From Picochlorum sp. 'celeri' (Eukaryota; Chlorophyta; Trebouxiophyceae), in contig JAACMV010000014.1 of NCBI GenBank assembly GCA_010909725.1, positions 682,001-746,000 on the forward strand: 64,000 bases of DNA, given 5' to 3'. Numbering within the stretch: the stretch's first letter is position 1; every line of letters starts with the position of its first letter. The position numbers were made by a program, and so were the translations under genes. The notes under the pieces are model-generated. The model was not told where the DNA came from. It saw only the letters and a program-made list of their open reading frames with translations, and did not search any database. Positions 1 to 7,693 of the stretch are shown here, piece by piece.

Positions 1-418
1 CATCCCATGATTCTCAGGCTTCCTCATCAACCTCGCAAATTCAGACTCCGGTATACCCATCTCTTTCAACCTTGGCCCATCCTCAAGCAAACGCGGAAGG
101 ACATTAGCCTTGGCCAAGGCAAGCAAATACTGCCGATGACGAAACTCTACAGGAGGCTCTACCTTCTCCCCTCGCTCCTCTTCGATATTCCTTGCTCGAA
201 CCGGTTTCTGATTGAATCCTGCATTACAAACCATTACATTGGTCACCACGTATTCGAGTTTTCCACACGTGTTTGCATGTTTGAGACAGGAAGTAGAACT
301 GCATTGCATACAAGCACAACGCACGTTGCCCCCTGTTGTTCCAAGTCGATGCACAACGAATGCATCCTCTCACTACTTGTTCAATACTTTTTTTTCTGTA
401 CAACAGCATGGAGTTCAT
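1..418 (-). CDS. Partial gene at left edge, probably an organelle-targeted protein of unknown function
   Basis: Not recognised. Model: exon 1 from 418 to 325 (ATG at 418), intron 219-324 (106 nt, gtgcgt...gcag), exon 2 from 218 to 1, open at the window edge. The junction is in phase and gives 104 residues so far. The N-terminus is basic and hydroxylated, with no acidic residues in the first dozen (MNSMLLYRKKS), like a mitochondrial presequence. The second exon is charged and helical (EFRHRQYLLALAK, LLEDGPRLKEMG). The donor GTGCGT matches the local splice consensus. It is divergent from CCT1, with about 300 bp between the two starts. Product unknown; the intron model is inferred from frame only. 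An in-frame ATG within the intron (234) is an alternative start. Confidence 0.5.
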
Positions 419-721
419 CGTATTCTGGCGACTTTTTCCTGGTATGTTCATACTGCCCCTGGTCTGCTACTCAAAAATAATCGCCTTGCATGAATCATTG
501 AATCATCGTTTTTTAACCACTATGCTTTATTTATTTTTTTTCCTTGACATGTAGCAGGGATGCAGTTCGACTGGAAAACATTCCAGCCCATTTCCGTAAA
601 TAGATGTGTTTGCCTGAATCAATCCCACCGACCGAAACACCCACAAATACCCTCCACTCTGTCATTTTCTGATTGAATATCAATCTATATTTGTCAGCAC
701 GAGACGAAGAAGAGGAACACA

Positions 722-2425
722 ATGACAGGGCCTCAGTTACAAATTCAAGGAGAGCGTTTCAGTGGGCAAGACGTCCGCTCACAAAACACGACGGCAGCTT
801 TGGCTGTTGCAAATGTTTTGAAATCTAGTCTTGGTCCAGTGGGTTTGGATAAGGTATGTTTCAATAGAGTGGCTGTTCAAAGTAGACTGATTGACGGTGT
901 TTGACGGTGTGGGACGCAGATGCTCGTGGATGACATTGGGGATGTGACAATAACAAATGATGGTGCTACAATATTGAAGTTATTGGAGGTGGAACATCCT
1001 GCGGCGAAGATTTTGGTGGAGCTTGCCGACCTTCAAGATCAGGAAGTGGGTGACGGGACAACGTCTGTGGTCATCGTAGCTTGTGAGCTGCTCAAGCGCG
1101 CGAATGAGCTCGTGAAAGCCAAAATACACCCTACGTCGATCATTAGTGGCTATCGTCTCGCTATGCGCGAGGCATGCAAGTATGTGAAGAACACACTGGC
1201 ACGAGATGTGGGTTCTTTGAATGAAGCAGTGCTTTTAAATGCTGCCAAAACGTCCATGAGCAGTAAAGTGATCGGGGGGGACTCGGATTATTTCGCATCT
1301 CTGGCAGTAGAGGCTGTTACATGTGTCAAGTCTATCAAAGACGATGGCAGAGTCCACTACCCAGTGGGTGCCATCAATGTGCTGAAAGCCCAGGGGAGGA
1401 ATATGAGAGAAAGCAGGGTTTTGGACGGATACGCATTGAATTTAGGTCGAGCTGCTCAGGGTATGCCAAAACATGTGTCAAATGTGAAAATAGCGTGCCT
1501 TGATATGAACTTGCAGAAGGCACGCATGGCAATGGGAGTGCAAGTCTTGGTCACTGACCCTGCTGAATTAGAAAAGATTCGTCAAAGGGAAAGCGATATA
1601 ACCAGAGAGAGAATCCAAAAAATACTGGATGCTGGTGCAAATGTGATACTGACAACGAAAGGAATAGATGATATGTGCTTGAAGTATTTTGTAGAGGCGG
1701 GTGCTATTGCCTGCAGGCGGGTTGCACGTGATGACATGCGAAGAATTGCCCGCATGACCGGCGCGACAATTGTTTCTACTCTTGCGGATGATGAAGGCAA
1801 TGAATCATTCGATTCAGAATGCCTAGGATCTGCTGAAGAAGTGTACGAGGATTCCATCTCTGACAATGATATGATTCTAATTAGAGCTCACTCGACAGCA
1901 GAGGCGAGAGCTGCAACTGTTTTGCTGAGGGGTGCGAACGATTACCTCTTGGATGAGGTTGATAGATCCCTTCATGACGCATTCTGTATCGTGAAAAGAG
2001 TGTTAGAGAGTGGAAAGGTGGTTCCAGGTGGCGGAGCTGTTGAATGTGCTCTCAGTGTGCATCTGGAAAGTTATGCAACCACCCTCGAGAGCAGGGAGCA
2101 ATTGGCCATCGCAGAGTTTGCTGACGCACTGCTTGTCATTCCAAAGACATTGGCTGTAAACGCTGCTAAAGATGCAATCGAGTTAGTTGCAAAACTTAGA
2201 GCATATCATCACGCGGCACAGGAGGCTGGTCAAGGAAAAGAGCACTTGGCTGACTATGGGTTGGATCTAATCAATGGTGTGGTGAGGAATAATGTTGAAG
2301 CAGGAGTGCTAGAACCGATGCTTTCCAAGGTCAAGATGATTCAATTTGCGACAGAGGCAGCAATTACAATTTTAAGAATCGACGATCTTATTCGATTGGA
2401 TGAAGATGAAGAGCCACAGGAATAG
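722..2425 (+). CDS. CCT1: T-complex protein 1 subunit alpha (CCT1/TCP-1 alpha)
   Basis: Subunit of the cytosolic TRiC/CCT group II chaperonin, which folds actin, tubulin and other proteins using ATP. Exons 722-853 and 920-2425, with a 66-nt intron (gtatgt...cgcag), give 545 aa, the usual length for the family. The ATP-site motifs NDGATILK (about residue 58), GDGTTSVV (about 86) and GGGAVE (about 414) are intact. The start [12 protein letters not shown] and the stretch [20 protein letters not shown] across the splice junction are typical of the alpha subunit rather than of other CCT paralogues. It is convergent with the eIF3g-like gene, 29 bp beyond its stop. Assignment is firm. Confidence 0.97.
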
Positions 2426-2454
2426 CTATGATCATAGCTAGAATCTTGCTTTCC

Positions 2455-2961
2455 TTAGTGGGGTGAATTGATGGATGGGGCCCACGAAACATATAAAATC
2501 ATGTGGTCATATCTAAACCCATCAAGTATATCAATTGCTCGCTGGGCATCCTTAATGTCTGCGAAAAAGACATAAACATTTCCAACAAAAACCCCACTAG
2601 GGTTCCTGACCATGTAAATTCCCTTCACATGTCCAAATTTTCCAACAAGTTCGAGGATTTCAACCTCCTCTGTATCCTCGGGCATATTGGTGATTCGCAC
2701 TGTCTCGTCCCTGACGCGCCCACATTTTTGTCTCCGTATAGTCTCCTTGTTCTGCTTCTCGATGTCTCTCTGTGCAAGAGCCTTGGCAAGCAGCCGCAAA
2801 GACAATTGTCTCCTAGCCCGACGACCAGCTCTTGACTTGCTTGTCTTGTCCTTTCCTGCAACAAAAAATAGGTACCCATATGTGAACCTACCCTGCATAC
2901 GAAGTGTCACATATGCATATTTATACATGAAAAAAAGATTCTATGCGAATGTACCTTTCAT
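2455..2961 (-). CDS. eIF3g-like RRM protein, shortened
   Basis: Exon 1 is only 7 nt (2961-2955, ATGAAAG), then intron 2850-2954 (gtacat...ttgcag), then the main exon to the stop at 2455, about 140 aa. The N-terminal 50 residues are very basic. The rest is one RRM whose closest family is translation initiation factor eIF3 subunit g: ETVRITNMPEDT, GHVKGIYMV, and the end GFRYDHMILYVSWAP, matching the eIF3g end GFGYDHLILNVEWA. Normal eIF3g (about 290-320 aa) also has an N-terminal eIF3i-binding region and a CCHC zinc knuckle. Neither is visible here; a single Cys remains in RRQKCGRVRD. The first exon is tiny, so a different upstream exon could exist; an ORF at 3061-3387 has a donor in compatible phase but does not look like eIF3g. 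The RRM is firm, the identity and N-terminus less so. Confidence 0.7.
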
Positions 2962-3060
2962 ATTGTCCAATCACGAGAGAGGTAATGTCTCGGTTTGAAT
3001 TCAGTTGGTGATCTGCGGGAGTCTTTTCACTCGATACCGAGATACTTTGACTAATGGTGG

Positions 3061-3387
3061 TCACGAAAAAAAGTAAAGATGATCGTTACTTTTATAGAAA
3101 TCTTTTGGTAGTACGAAACAGTTCAGAGCTGAGGACACATCATCGATGGCCCCAACGTCTGGGCGTTTCAAAGAGCGCGACGTTGCGATGCGCGCGCGTG
3201 ATTTGCGCCATTTGCCTTCTTGCAAGATTCCAGCATGCTCACCCTTTACTGAAACAAACAAGTATCGAAATTTTTTGGTATCAGTGAAATAACTAGGGTC
3301 AGTGAGTCCCGTGGCGAATTTGAGAATTTTCTTGAAAAAAGGACCACGGCGAGTGGGTTTCTCGAAACTATGACGAAGATCTGGCAT
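3061..3387 (-). CDS. Possible small hypothetical protein
   Basis: Open frame of 108 codons from an ATG at 3387 to a stop at 3061, with a basic N-terminus (MPDLRHSFEKPTRRG, then FFKKILKF). I do not recognise a family. A possible internal intron (gtgagc...cccag) would shorten it and keep the frame open. It lies directly upstream of the eIF3g-like gene on the same strand, so it could instead contribute an upstream exon to that gene. Evidence is only ORF length, an ATG and a protein-like composition; treat as tentative. Confidence 0.28.
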   Translation of the reverse strand: MPDLRHSFEKPTRRGPFFKKILKFATGLTDPSYFTDTKKFRYLFVSVKGEHAGILQEGKWRKSRARIATSRSLKRPDVGAIDDVSSALNCFVLPKDFYKSNDHLYFFS

Positions 3388-3679
3388 TTTCTTCCGACTC
3401 AATAATGATTGTTATCTTCCCGTTCTTATTATCACTTTTTCGCAGACGACAGGTTCTCGTGGAGAATTTATGGAAACGAATTCCTCGCGCTTTTCTGAGC
3501 GAGCGTACTTGATGTGGTGTTCGCACGATCTCTGCCATTCATTTGGTATCTTCTTTTGATTTTGGGTGCTTCTTGGAGAGAAACTCTTGTGTGCTAGGAG
3601 AAAGAAGCTCCGCCGTCGGAATCCCAACTTTAATATAGGTCAAGAAATTCAGTTGTGCAATTGCCCATGGGCTCTAAAC

Positions 3680-3767
3680 AGGGAAAGGCCGGGAGTTCGA
3701 ATCTCTCCAGAAGCACGAAGAAAATTCTATGCTTCTGTAGTTTAGTGGTTATAATATTCCTTTAGTA
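3680..3767 (+). tRNA. Circularly permuted tRNA-Thr(AGU) gene
   Basis: The 3' half lies upstream of the 5' half. 3680-3715 holds positions 38-73: A38, anticodon-stem strand GGGAA (3681-3685), variable loop AGGCC, T-stem GGGAG, T-loop TTCGAAT (3696-3702), CTCTC, acceptor strand CAGAAGC (3708-3714) and discriminator A (3715). A 15-nt spacer follows (3716-3730). 3731-3767 holds positions 1-37: acceptor strand GCTTCTG, TA, D-arm with GTGG, stem TTCCT, then TT, anticodon AGT (3764-3766) and A37. The acceptor pairs perfectly over 7 bp. The T-stem has five pairs, one a G-U; the anticodon stem has five, one a G-U. Invariant bases T8, A14, G15/C48, G18G19, A21, T33 and the TTCGA loop are present. G1-C72, C2-G71, G35 and U36 are the known yeast Thr identity elements. 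A run of five T (3774-3778) follows as a Pol III terminator, and leader CTAA can pair with TTAG at the 37/38 junction. The D-stem is weak (T13-T22 mismatch). No linear partner half is nearby. Confidence 0.9.
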
Positions 3768-3773
3768 GCACTC

Positions 3774-3778
3774 TTTTT
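3774..3778 (+). terminator. Pol III oligo-T terminator of the permuted tRNA
   Basis: Five consecutive T residues begin seven bases after the end of the tRNA 5' half, the expected position for RNA polymerase III termination of the permuted precursor. That it follows the 5' half, and not the upstream 3' half, supports a single transcript covering both. Confidence 0.6.
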
Positions 3779-3989
3779 GCATTGTATGACCGAGAGATTA
3801 ATTAATTCGTCCATGGCAAGGCCTCGATGACACGCAGTGTTTTGTTCTTCCATGGAATTCCCAATTGGAATACCTTGCAAGATATGCGACACAAGAGTCG
3901 TTACATGTTTTCTTCGGTTTTTATTTCTGTAGGCTGTACGAAGTACTGTTGATTGATTCACGTTGAACCATCAGATATCGCCAGGGTCT

Positions 3990-4104
3990 GAGCCAAGATC
4001 TTGCTCGATATGGATCCGGATCCAAGGCCCCATCGTATGCCCATCATCTTGGAAGATCAGGCATATTACCAAGATTTTTTCCCGAGCAGAACTCTTCCCT
4101 GCTC
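3990..4104. repeat. Cluster of four tandem inverted repeats
   Basis: This gene-free stretch holds, in order: a near-palindrome around AAGATCTT flanked by GAGC and GCTC (about 3990-4007); the perfect palindrome TGGATCCGGATCCA (4011-4024); ATCTTGG/CCAAGAT (4046-4052 with 4069-4075); and GAGCAG/CTGCTC (4084-4089 with 4099-4104). A T-rich tract (GATTTTTTC, 4073-4081) precedes the last hairpin, like an Sm site followed by a 3' stem-loop. No snRNA signature was recognised. Could be a structured RNA, a regulatory region or chance. Confidence 0.45.
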
Positions 4105-4348
4105 ATCATCTTGCCTTTGGGCCGGACTAATACAGATGACGAGCTAAGAATATACATTGTCATCAATGTCTATACAATTTAATGTCCATCAAGAAGCAGA
4201 TGACTGGGCAATTAGACAGTCAGTCTCATCCCAGAGAGGCCTCCAAATTGCCGCATCATGGGGCCATTCCTTTCTGGATGCAGCGCACGACATAATGCAG
4301 ACGCAGTCACAAATTTCGCTCAGTGTCCAATTTTAGCTACCCAAACAA

Positions 4349-4751
4349 TCAGCTACGAAACCGTCGAAGATGCTCCTGTAACTCCCTCTTAGAGCTAAAT
4401 CCCTGAAGTGTCAAGGGTGAGACAAACACTTGAGACATGTCCTTCACTATTCTCACCTTTGCTACTTCGTCCCTACATCTGCATATAGTCATCACAGATG
4501 AAACAAAAGCCACAATGAATGGCCCCACAGGCGGTCAACGTGTCGTACATGGCACAGGTGCTCATCTGCGACGCACATGAGAGGCAGAATACATGAGCAC
4601 AAGGATCCAATAGCCCAATCATATCACTTGGAAAATCGCAATTTGAACAAAAGTATGAAGATTTCTTGGAATGCTGCCCGCCTGGTTCAGTATTATTGGG
4701 GCCTATGGTTTTCTCTAGTTGAGCCGAGAACTGTTCTCTTTCAGCATCCAT
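4349..4751 (-). CDS. HAKAI-like RING E3 ligase (m6A writer complex family)
   Basis: Exons 4751-4549 and 4478-4349 with a 70-nt intron (gtacga...tgcag) give 110 aa. The splice restores the RING: FCSNCDFPSDM, then PCAHVFCLSCA, then STCAICRDEVAK across the junction. A degenerate C2H2-like segment follows (FSSKRELQEHLRRF), which in HAKAI/CBLL1 proteins is part of the phosphotyrosine-binding fold. The order CSxCDFP...PCxHVFCLxCA...CxxCxxxV...F.KR.E.. matches plant HAKAI, a partner of the mRNA N6-adenosine methyltransferase complex. The expected second-domain Cys pair (normally FICAAPHC) is not visible. The protein is much shorter than plant HAKAI (about 350 aa) and lacks its Pro-rich tail. It is divergent from CPSF73, with 194 bp between starts. 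Family assignment is good; function is inferred. Confidence 0.75.
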
Positions 4752-4945
4752 TGTATTCTCTTTCTAGAAATCTTTTTTTTTCATATACTGGATTCGCAAT
4801 ATTGCAGACCTCTATCAGAAATCATTTGCTTTATTTAATTCACAAATTAAGACAGTCTTGGATCATGATTGCTCATGGAGGGGTACAACTCATCACAAGT
4901 GCCGAAGACGGCATCGAAACTTGGATACTAATAATCAAAATCAAA

Positions 4946-7078
4946 ATGTCAAAGGATGAGGTGAGGGTTTCCGGTGGTGCTATCGACAACGTCGAAATAA
5001 TTCCACTGGGAGCTGGCCAGGAGGTGGGACGGTCATGCATTATCGTCAAGTACTTGGATAAGAGAATAATGATGGATTGTGGCATTCATCCTGGGTTCTC
5101 GGGGCATGCGTCGCTTCCATTTCTGGACCAAGTAAACCTTGCAGAGATTGATGTGATGCTGATTACACACTTTCACCTGGATCATTGTGCCGCTGTTCCC
5201 TTTGTTGTTGGCCATACGAATTTCAAAGGTAGAATATTTATGACTCATCCGACAAAGGCAATTGCACATACCTTGCTCAAAGATTTTGTGAAATTAAGCA
5301 AGTCTCAGAACTTCTTGTATGGGGATAAAGATGTGGAGGCTGCGACACAGAGAACAGAGGTGATCGACTTTCAGCAAACCATAGATATAGATGGAATCAA
5401 GATAACGGCGTATCGAGCCGGGCATGTTTTGGGCGCAGCGATGTTTATGGTGGAGGTTGCTGGAATGAGGTGCTTGTATACGGGGGATTATTCTCGCGTC
5501 GCAGATAGACATATGCCGGCAGCTGATTTACCAGTGAGTATGAGACCTGACATTGTCATTGTTGAATCCACATATGGTGTATCTCGCCACTTACCACGGC
5601 GAGAGAGGGAGGAGAAGTTTGCCACCATGGTACATTCAACAATAGCAAAGGGTGGAAGAGTTCTCTTGCCTGTTGTAGCCCTTGGGAGAGCACAGGAGCT
5701 GTTATTGATTCTCGAAGAATATTGGTCGAAGCACCCTGAGCTCCATGGTGTGCCAATTTATCAGGCAAGCGGCCTTGCTAGGAGAGCTATGACAGTGTAC
5801 AGGAGTTACATTGAGATGATGAATGATGATATCCGTGAAGCATTCACCACAGCCAATCCTTTCAAGTTCAAATATGTGACTCATTTAAAATCGACAGGGC
5901 AATTTGATGATGTTGGGCCTTGTGTTGTGATGGCAACTCCATCAATGCTGCAGAGTGGAATGTCACGAGAGCTGTTTGAGAACTGGTGTGGGGATCCCAG
6001 AAATTGCGTCGTGATCGCAGATTTTGCAGTTCAAGGAACATTAGCGCGAGATATTTTATCGAGTCCAAGCGATATACTGTCTAGATCAGGAGCACGCCTT
6101 CCATTGCGCTGTCAGGTGGATGCTATCTCATTTTCTGCTCATGCAGACTTTCCACAAACTTCTGAATTTCTGGACTCGCTGTCTCCCCCACATGTAATAC
6201 TTGTTCATGGCGAAGCAGCAGAGATGGGAAGATTGAAAAAGGCACTTGAACAACGCGCTGGAGCTCTTGGAATTTCCAGGACAGTGTACACACCAAAAGT
6301 AACTCAAGCTGTTTTAATTGCGCATGCCCCTCGTAGGACTGCACAAATCGTTGGATCTCTTGTTCAGGCAACAGAAATGGGAGTAGCAACAAAGAAAATA
6401 CAAGGTGTCGCCGTGAAACGAGGAGCAAGCATTGCCATTATGAATCAGGAAGATTTGCCAAGATATACCAAACTCCACACAGGATCTGTCACCCAAAGAC
6501 AATCAATAGCACTGCGTAGAGACTTTTCTGACGTTAGGCTTGCCCTTGAACTTACATTTGATGATATTGCAGCAGTAGAATCTGCTCAGACTGAGCATGA
6601 AGTTTCGCTTAGGATAGGAGACAGTGTCACAGTCACCCATAGCACTGCTACAAAAGATAGAGTACTGCTTGAATGGCTCGGTGGCACAGAAGCCGATATG
6701 ATTGCCGACGCTGTCATAGCTATGGTTTTGCAATCTGCAGGAGAACCTGCAGGTATCTGCGACGCAGAAGAACGAATGTTGGCCGCCATCAAATCTGGAG
6801 ACAACCAGGGTGCAGTACTCGCAGAAATGGGGCTGGTTTCCAAACTGTTGGATGCACAATTCGGCAAGACTAGAATAGACGAGAAACAAGGAATAATATT
6901 TGTGGACGTAGATGGCAAGCATGTGATCCTAACAACAGACCTCGACACTGGTGATGTCGATATCAAATGTGCAGACACTCAACTCAAGGCAAGAGTGGAA
7001 CGAGCAGTGTCTCGAATACATACAGCCGTCCATCCAAGCAAAATAATGATGCAAGACTCGATATCTCCAAAATTGTAA
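4946..7078 (+). CDS. CPSF3: CPSF73, pre-mRNA 3'-end processing endonuclease
   Basis: Metallo-beta-lactamase/beta-CASP nuclease that cuts pre-mRNA before polyadenylation in the nucleus. Single exon, 710 aa (human CPSF73 is 684). I start at ATG 4946 because MSKDEVRVSGGA leads directly into the conserved IIPLGAGQEVGRSC; the open frame continues upstream but overlaps the HAKAI-like gene. Visible motifs: THFHLDHC (zinc ligands, about residue 74), FMTHPTKAI, GHVLGAAMF, the beta-CASP region with ATPSMLQSGMSRELFE, FSAHADF (about 396) and LVHGEAAEM (about 420). The C-terminal CPSF73-100-like region follows. The stop codon lies inside TGTAA (7074-7078), the likely polyadenylation signal of its own mRNA. 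Assignment is firm. Confidence 0.97.
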   Translation: MSKDEVRVSGGAIDNVEIIPLGAGQEVGRSCIIVKYLDKRIMMDCGIHPGFSGHASLPFLDQVNLAEIDVMLITHFHLDHCAAVPFVVGHTNFKGRIFMTHPTKAIAHTLLKDFVKLSKSQNFLYGDKDVEAATQRTEVIDFQQTIDIDGIKITAYRAGHVLGAAMFMVEVAGMRCLYTGDYSRVADRHMPAADLPVSMRPDIVIVESTYGVSRHLPRREREEKFATMVHSTIAKGGRVLLPVVALGRAQELLLILEEYWSKHPELHGVPIYQASGLARRAMTVYRSYIEMMNDDIREAFTTANPFKFKYVTHLKSTGQFDDVGPCVVMATPSMLQSGMSRELFENWCGDPRNCVVIADFAVQGTLARDILSSPSDILSRSGARLPLRCQVDAISFSAHADFPQTSEFLDSLSPPHVILVHGEAAEMGRLKKALEQRAGALGISRTVYTPKVTQAVLIAHAPRRTAQIVGSLVQATEMGVATKKIQGVAVKRGASIAIMNQEDLPRYTKLHTGSVTQRQSIALRRDFSDVRLALELTFDDIAAVESAQTEHEVSLRIGDSVTVTHSTATKDRVLLEWLGGTEADMIADAVIAMVLQSAGEPAGICDAEERMLAAIKSGDNQGAVLAEMGLVSKLLDAQFGKTRIDEKQGIIFVDVDGKHVILTTDLDTGDVDIKCADTQLKARVERAVSRIHTAVHPSKIMMQDSISPKL

Positions 7079-7156
7079 GCCAATCTAATATTACATGATG
7101 CTATATAACGCGCCACGCAGCGAGAAACAACAAAATGGAATTCAGTCAGACGACGA

Positions 7157-7330
7157 CTACATTGGTCCCAGAACCTGTGCAAGGCTAGGCTTGGGATCCG
7201 TACAAGTCATCCCAACTACTATAATTGTAGGGATGAAACCCCAATGAACAGCCTTCTTGGCATACGGACTGGCCTTTTCCCACGCACGGGAAACTTGTTC
7301 CTTGATACGCTCAGACGCCGATGATCCCAT
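7157..7330 (-). CDS. TOM7: Mitochondrial import receptor subunit TOM7
   Basis: 57-aa tail-anchored protein of the outer-membrane TOM complex, which modulates complex stability. The family signature is clear: a short basic helix (VSRAWEKASPYAKK), then HWGFIPTIIVVGM as the membrane segment, then DPKPSLAQVLGPM; compare the conserved HYGFIPLIIxIGMNSEPKPQ...LLSP. I take ATG 7330 (MGSSASERIKEQ) rather than the in-frame codon further upstream because the protein then has normal length. Single exon. Downstream TTACA at 7091-7095 reads TGTAA on this strand. Convergent with CPSF73. Confidence 0.9.
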   Translation of the reverse strand: MGSSASERIKEQVSRAWEKASPYAKKAVHWGFIPTIIVVGMTCTDPKPSLAQVLGPM

Positions 7331-7542
7331 CACAAGTGTTCCTTTATTGATATTTTTTATCAATGATGTATCGAATCTCTGCGGATCAGGTGAATTTTGA
7401 CAGATTTCAACAATGATAAAAGGACATTTGTCGTGTTTAGAACATTAGAATATCCACCCGATGTGACCACACCTGGCCATGTGAGGGGTGTGACATCGAT
7501 GATAATAGCATTAATTCGTTATAATTGTTAATACAAAGTGGT

Positions 7543-7557
7543 ACCACGTAACGTGGT
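7543..7557. promoter_or_regulatory. ACCACGT-A-ACGTGGT palindrome upstream of P4-ATPase
   Basis: A perfect 15-bp inverted repeat (arms ACCACGT and ACGTGGT, one central base) about 137 bp before the P4-ATPase start codon. Each arm carries the CCACGT/ACGTGG core bound by plant-type bZIP and bHLH factors. A looser inverted repeat lies around 7463-7497. Regulatory role is inferred from position and symmetry. Confidence 0.4.
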
Positions 7558-7693
7558 CACGCCTCGAGACTCGACTGTTGTTGTCGTTGACCTTCACGTT
7601 CTGTTATACCAGAGAAGACAGGTGCTGATTTCACCCTTTCCTTTGTATTTATTCATAAAACTATACAATCAATAAAGACGTCGGTGTCAAGCG

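Larger units (their letters stand above)
3403..4348. other. Gene-poor stretch around the tRNA
   Basis: Apart from the permuted tRNA (3680-3767) and the hairpin cluster (3990-4104), I see no supported gene here. Short open frames at 3412-3627 and 3749-3961 on the minus strand have no recognisable domain; the second overlaps the tRNA. Confidence 0.5.

Noticed and set aside
3749..3961. 70-codon minus-strand frame as a gene
   Set aside because: It overlaps the permuted tRNA and has no recognisable domain.
4577..4945. N-terminal extension of CPSF73
   Set aside because: The frame is open but overlaps HAKAI-like coding sequence, and conserved CPSF73 begins right after ATG 4946.
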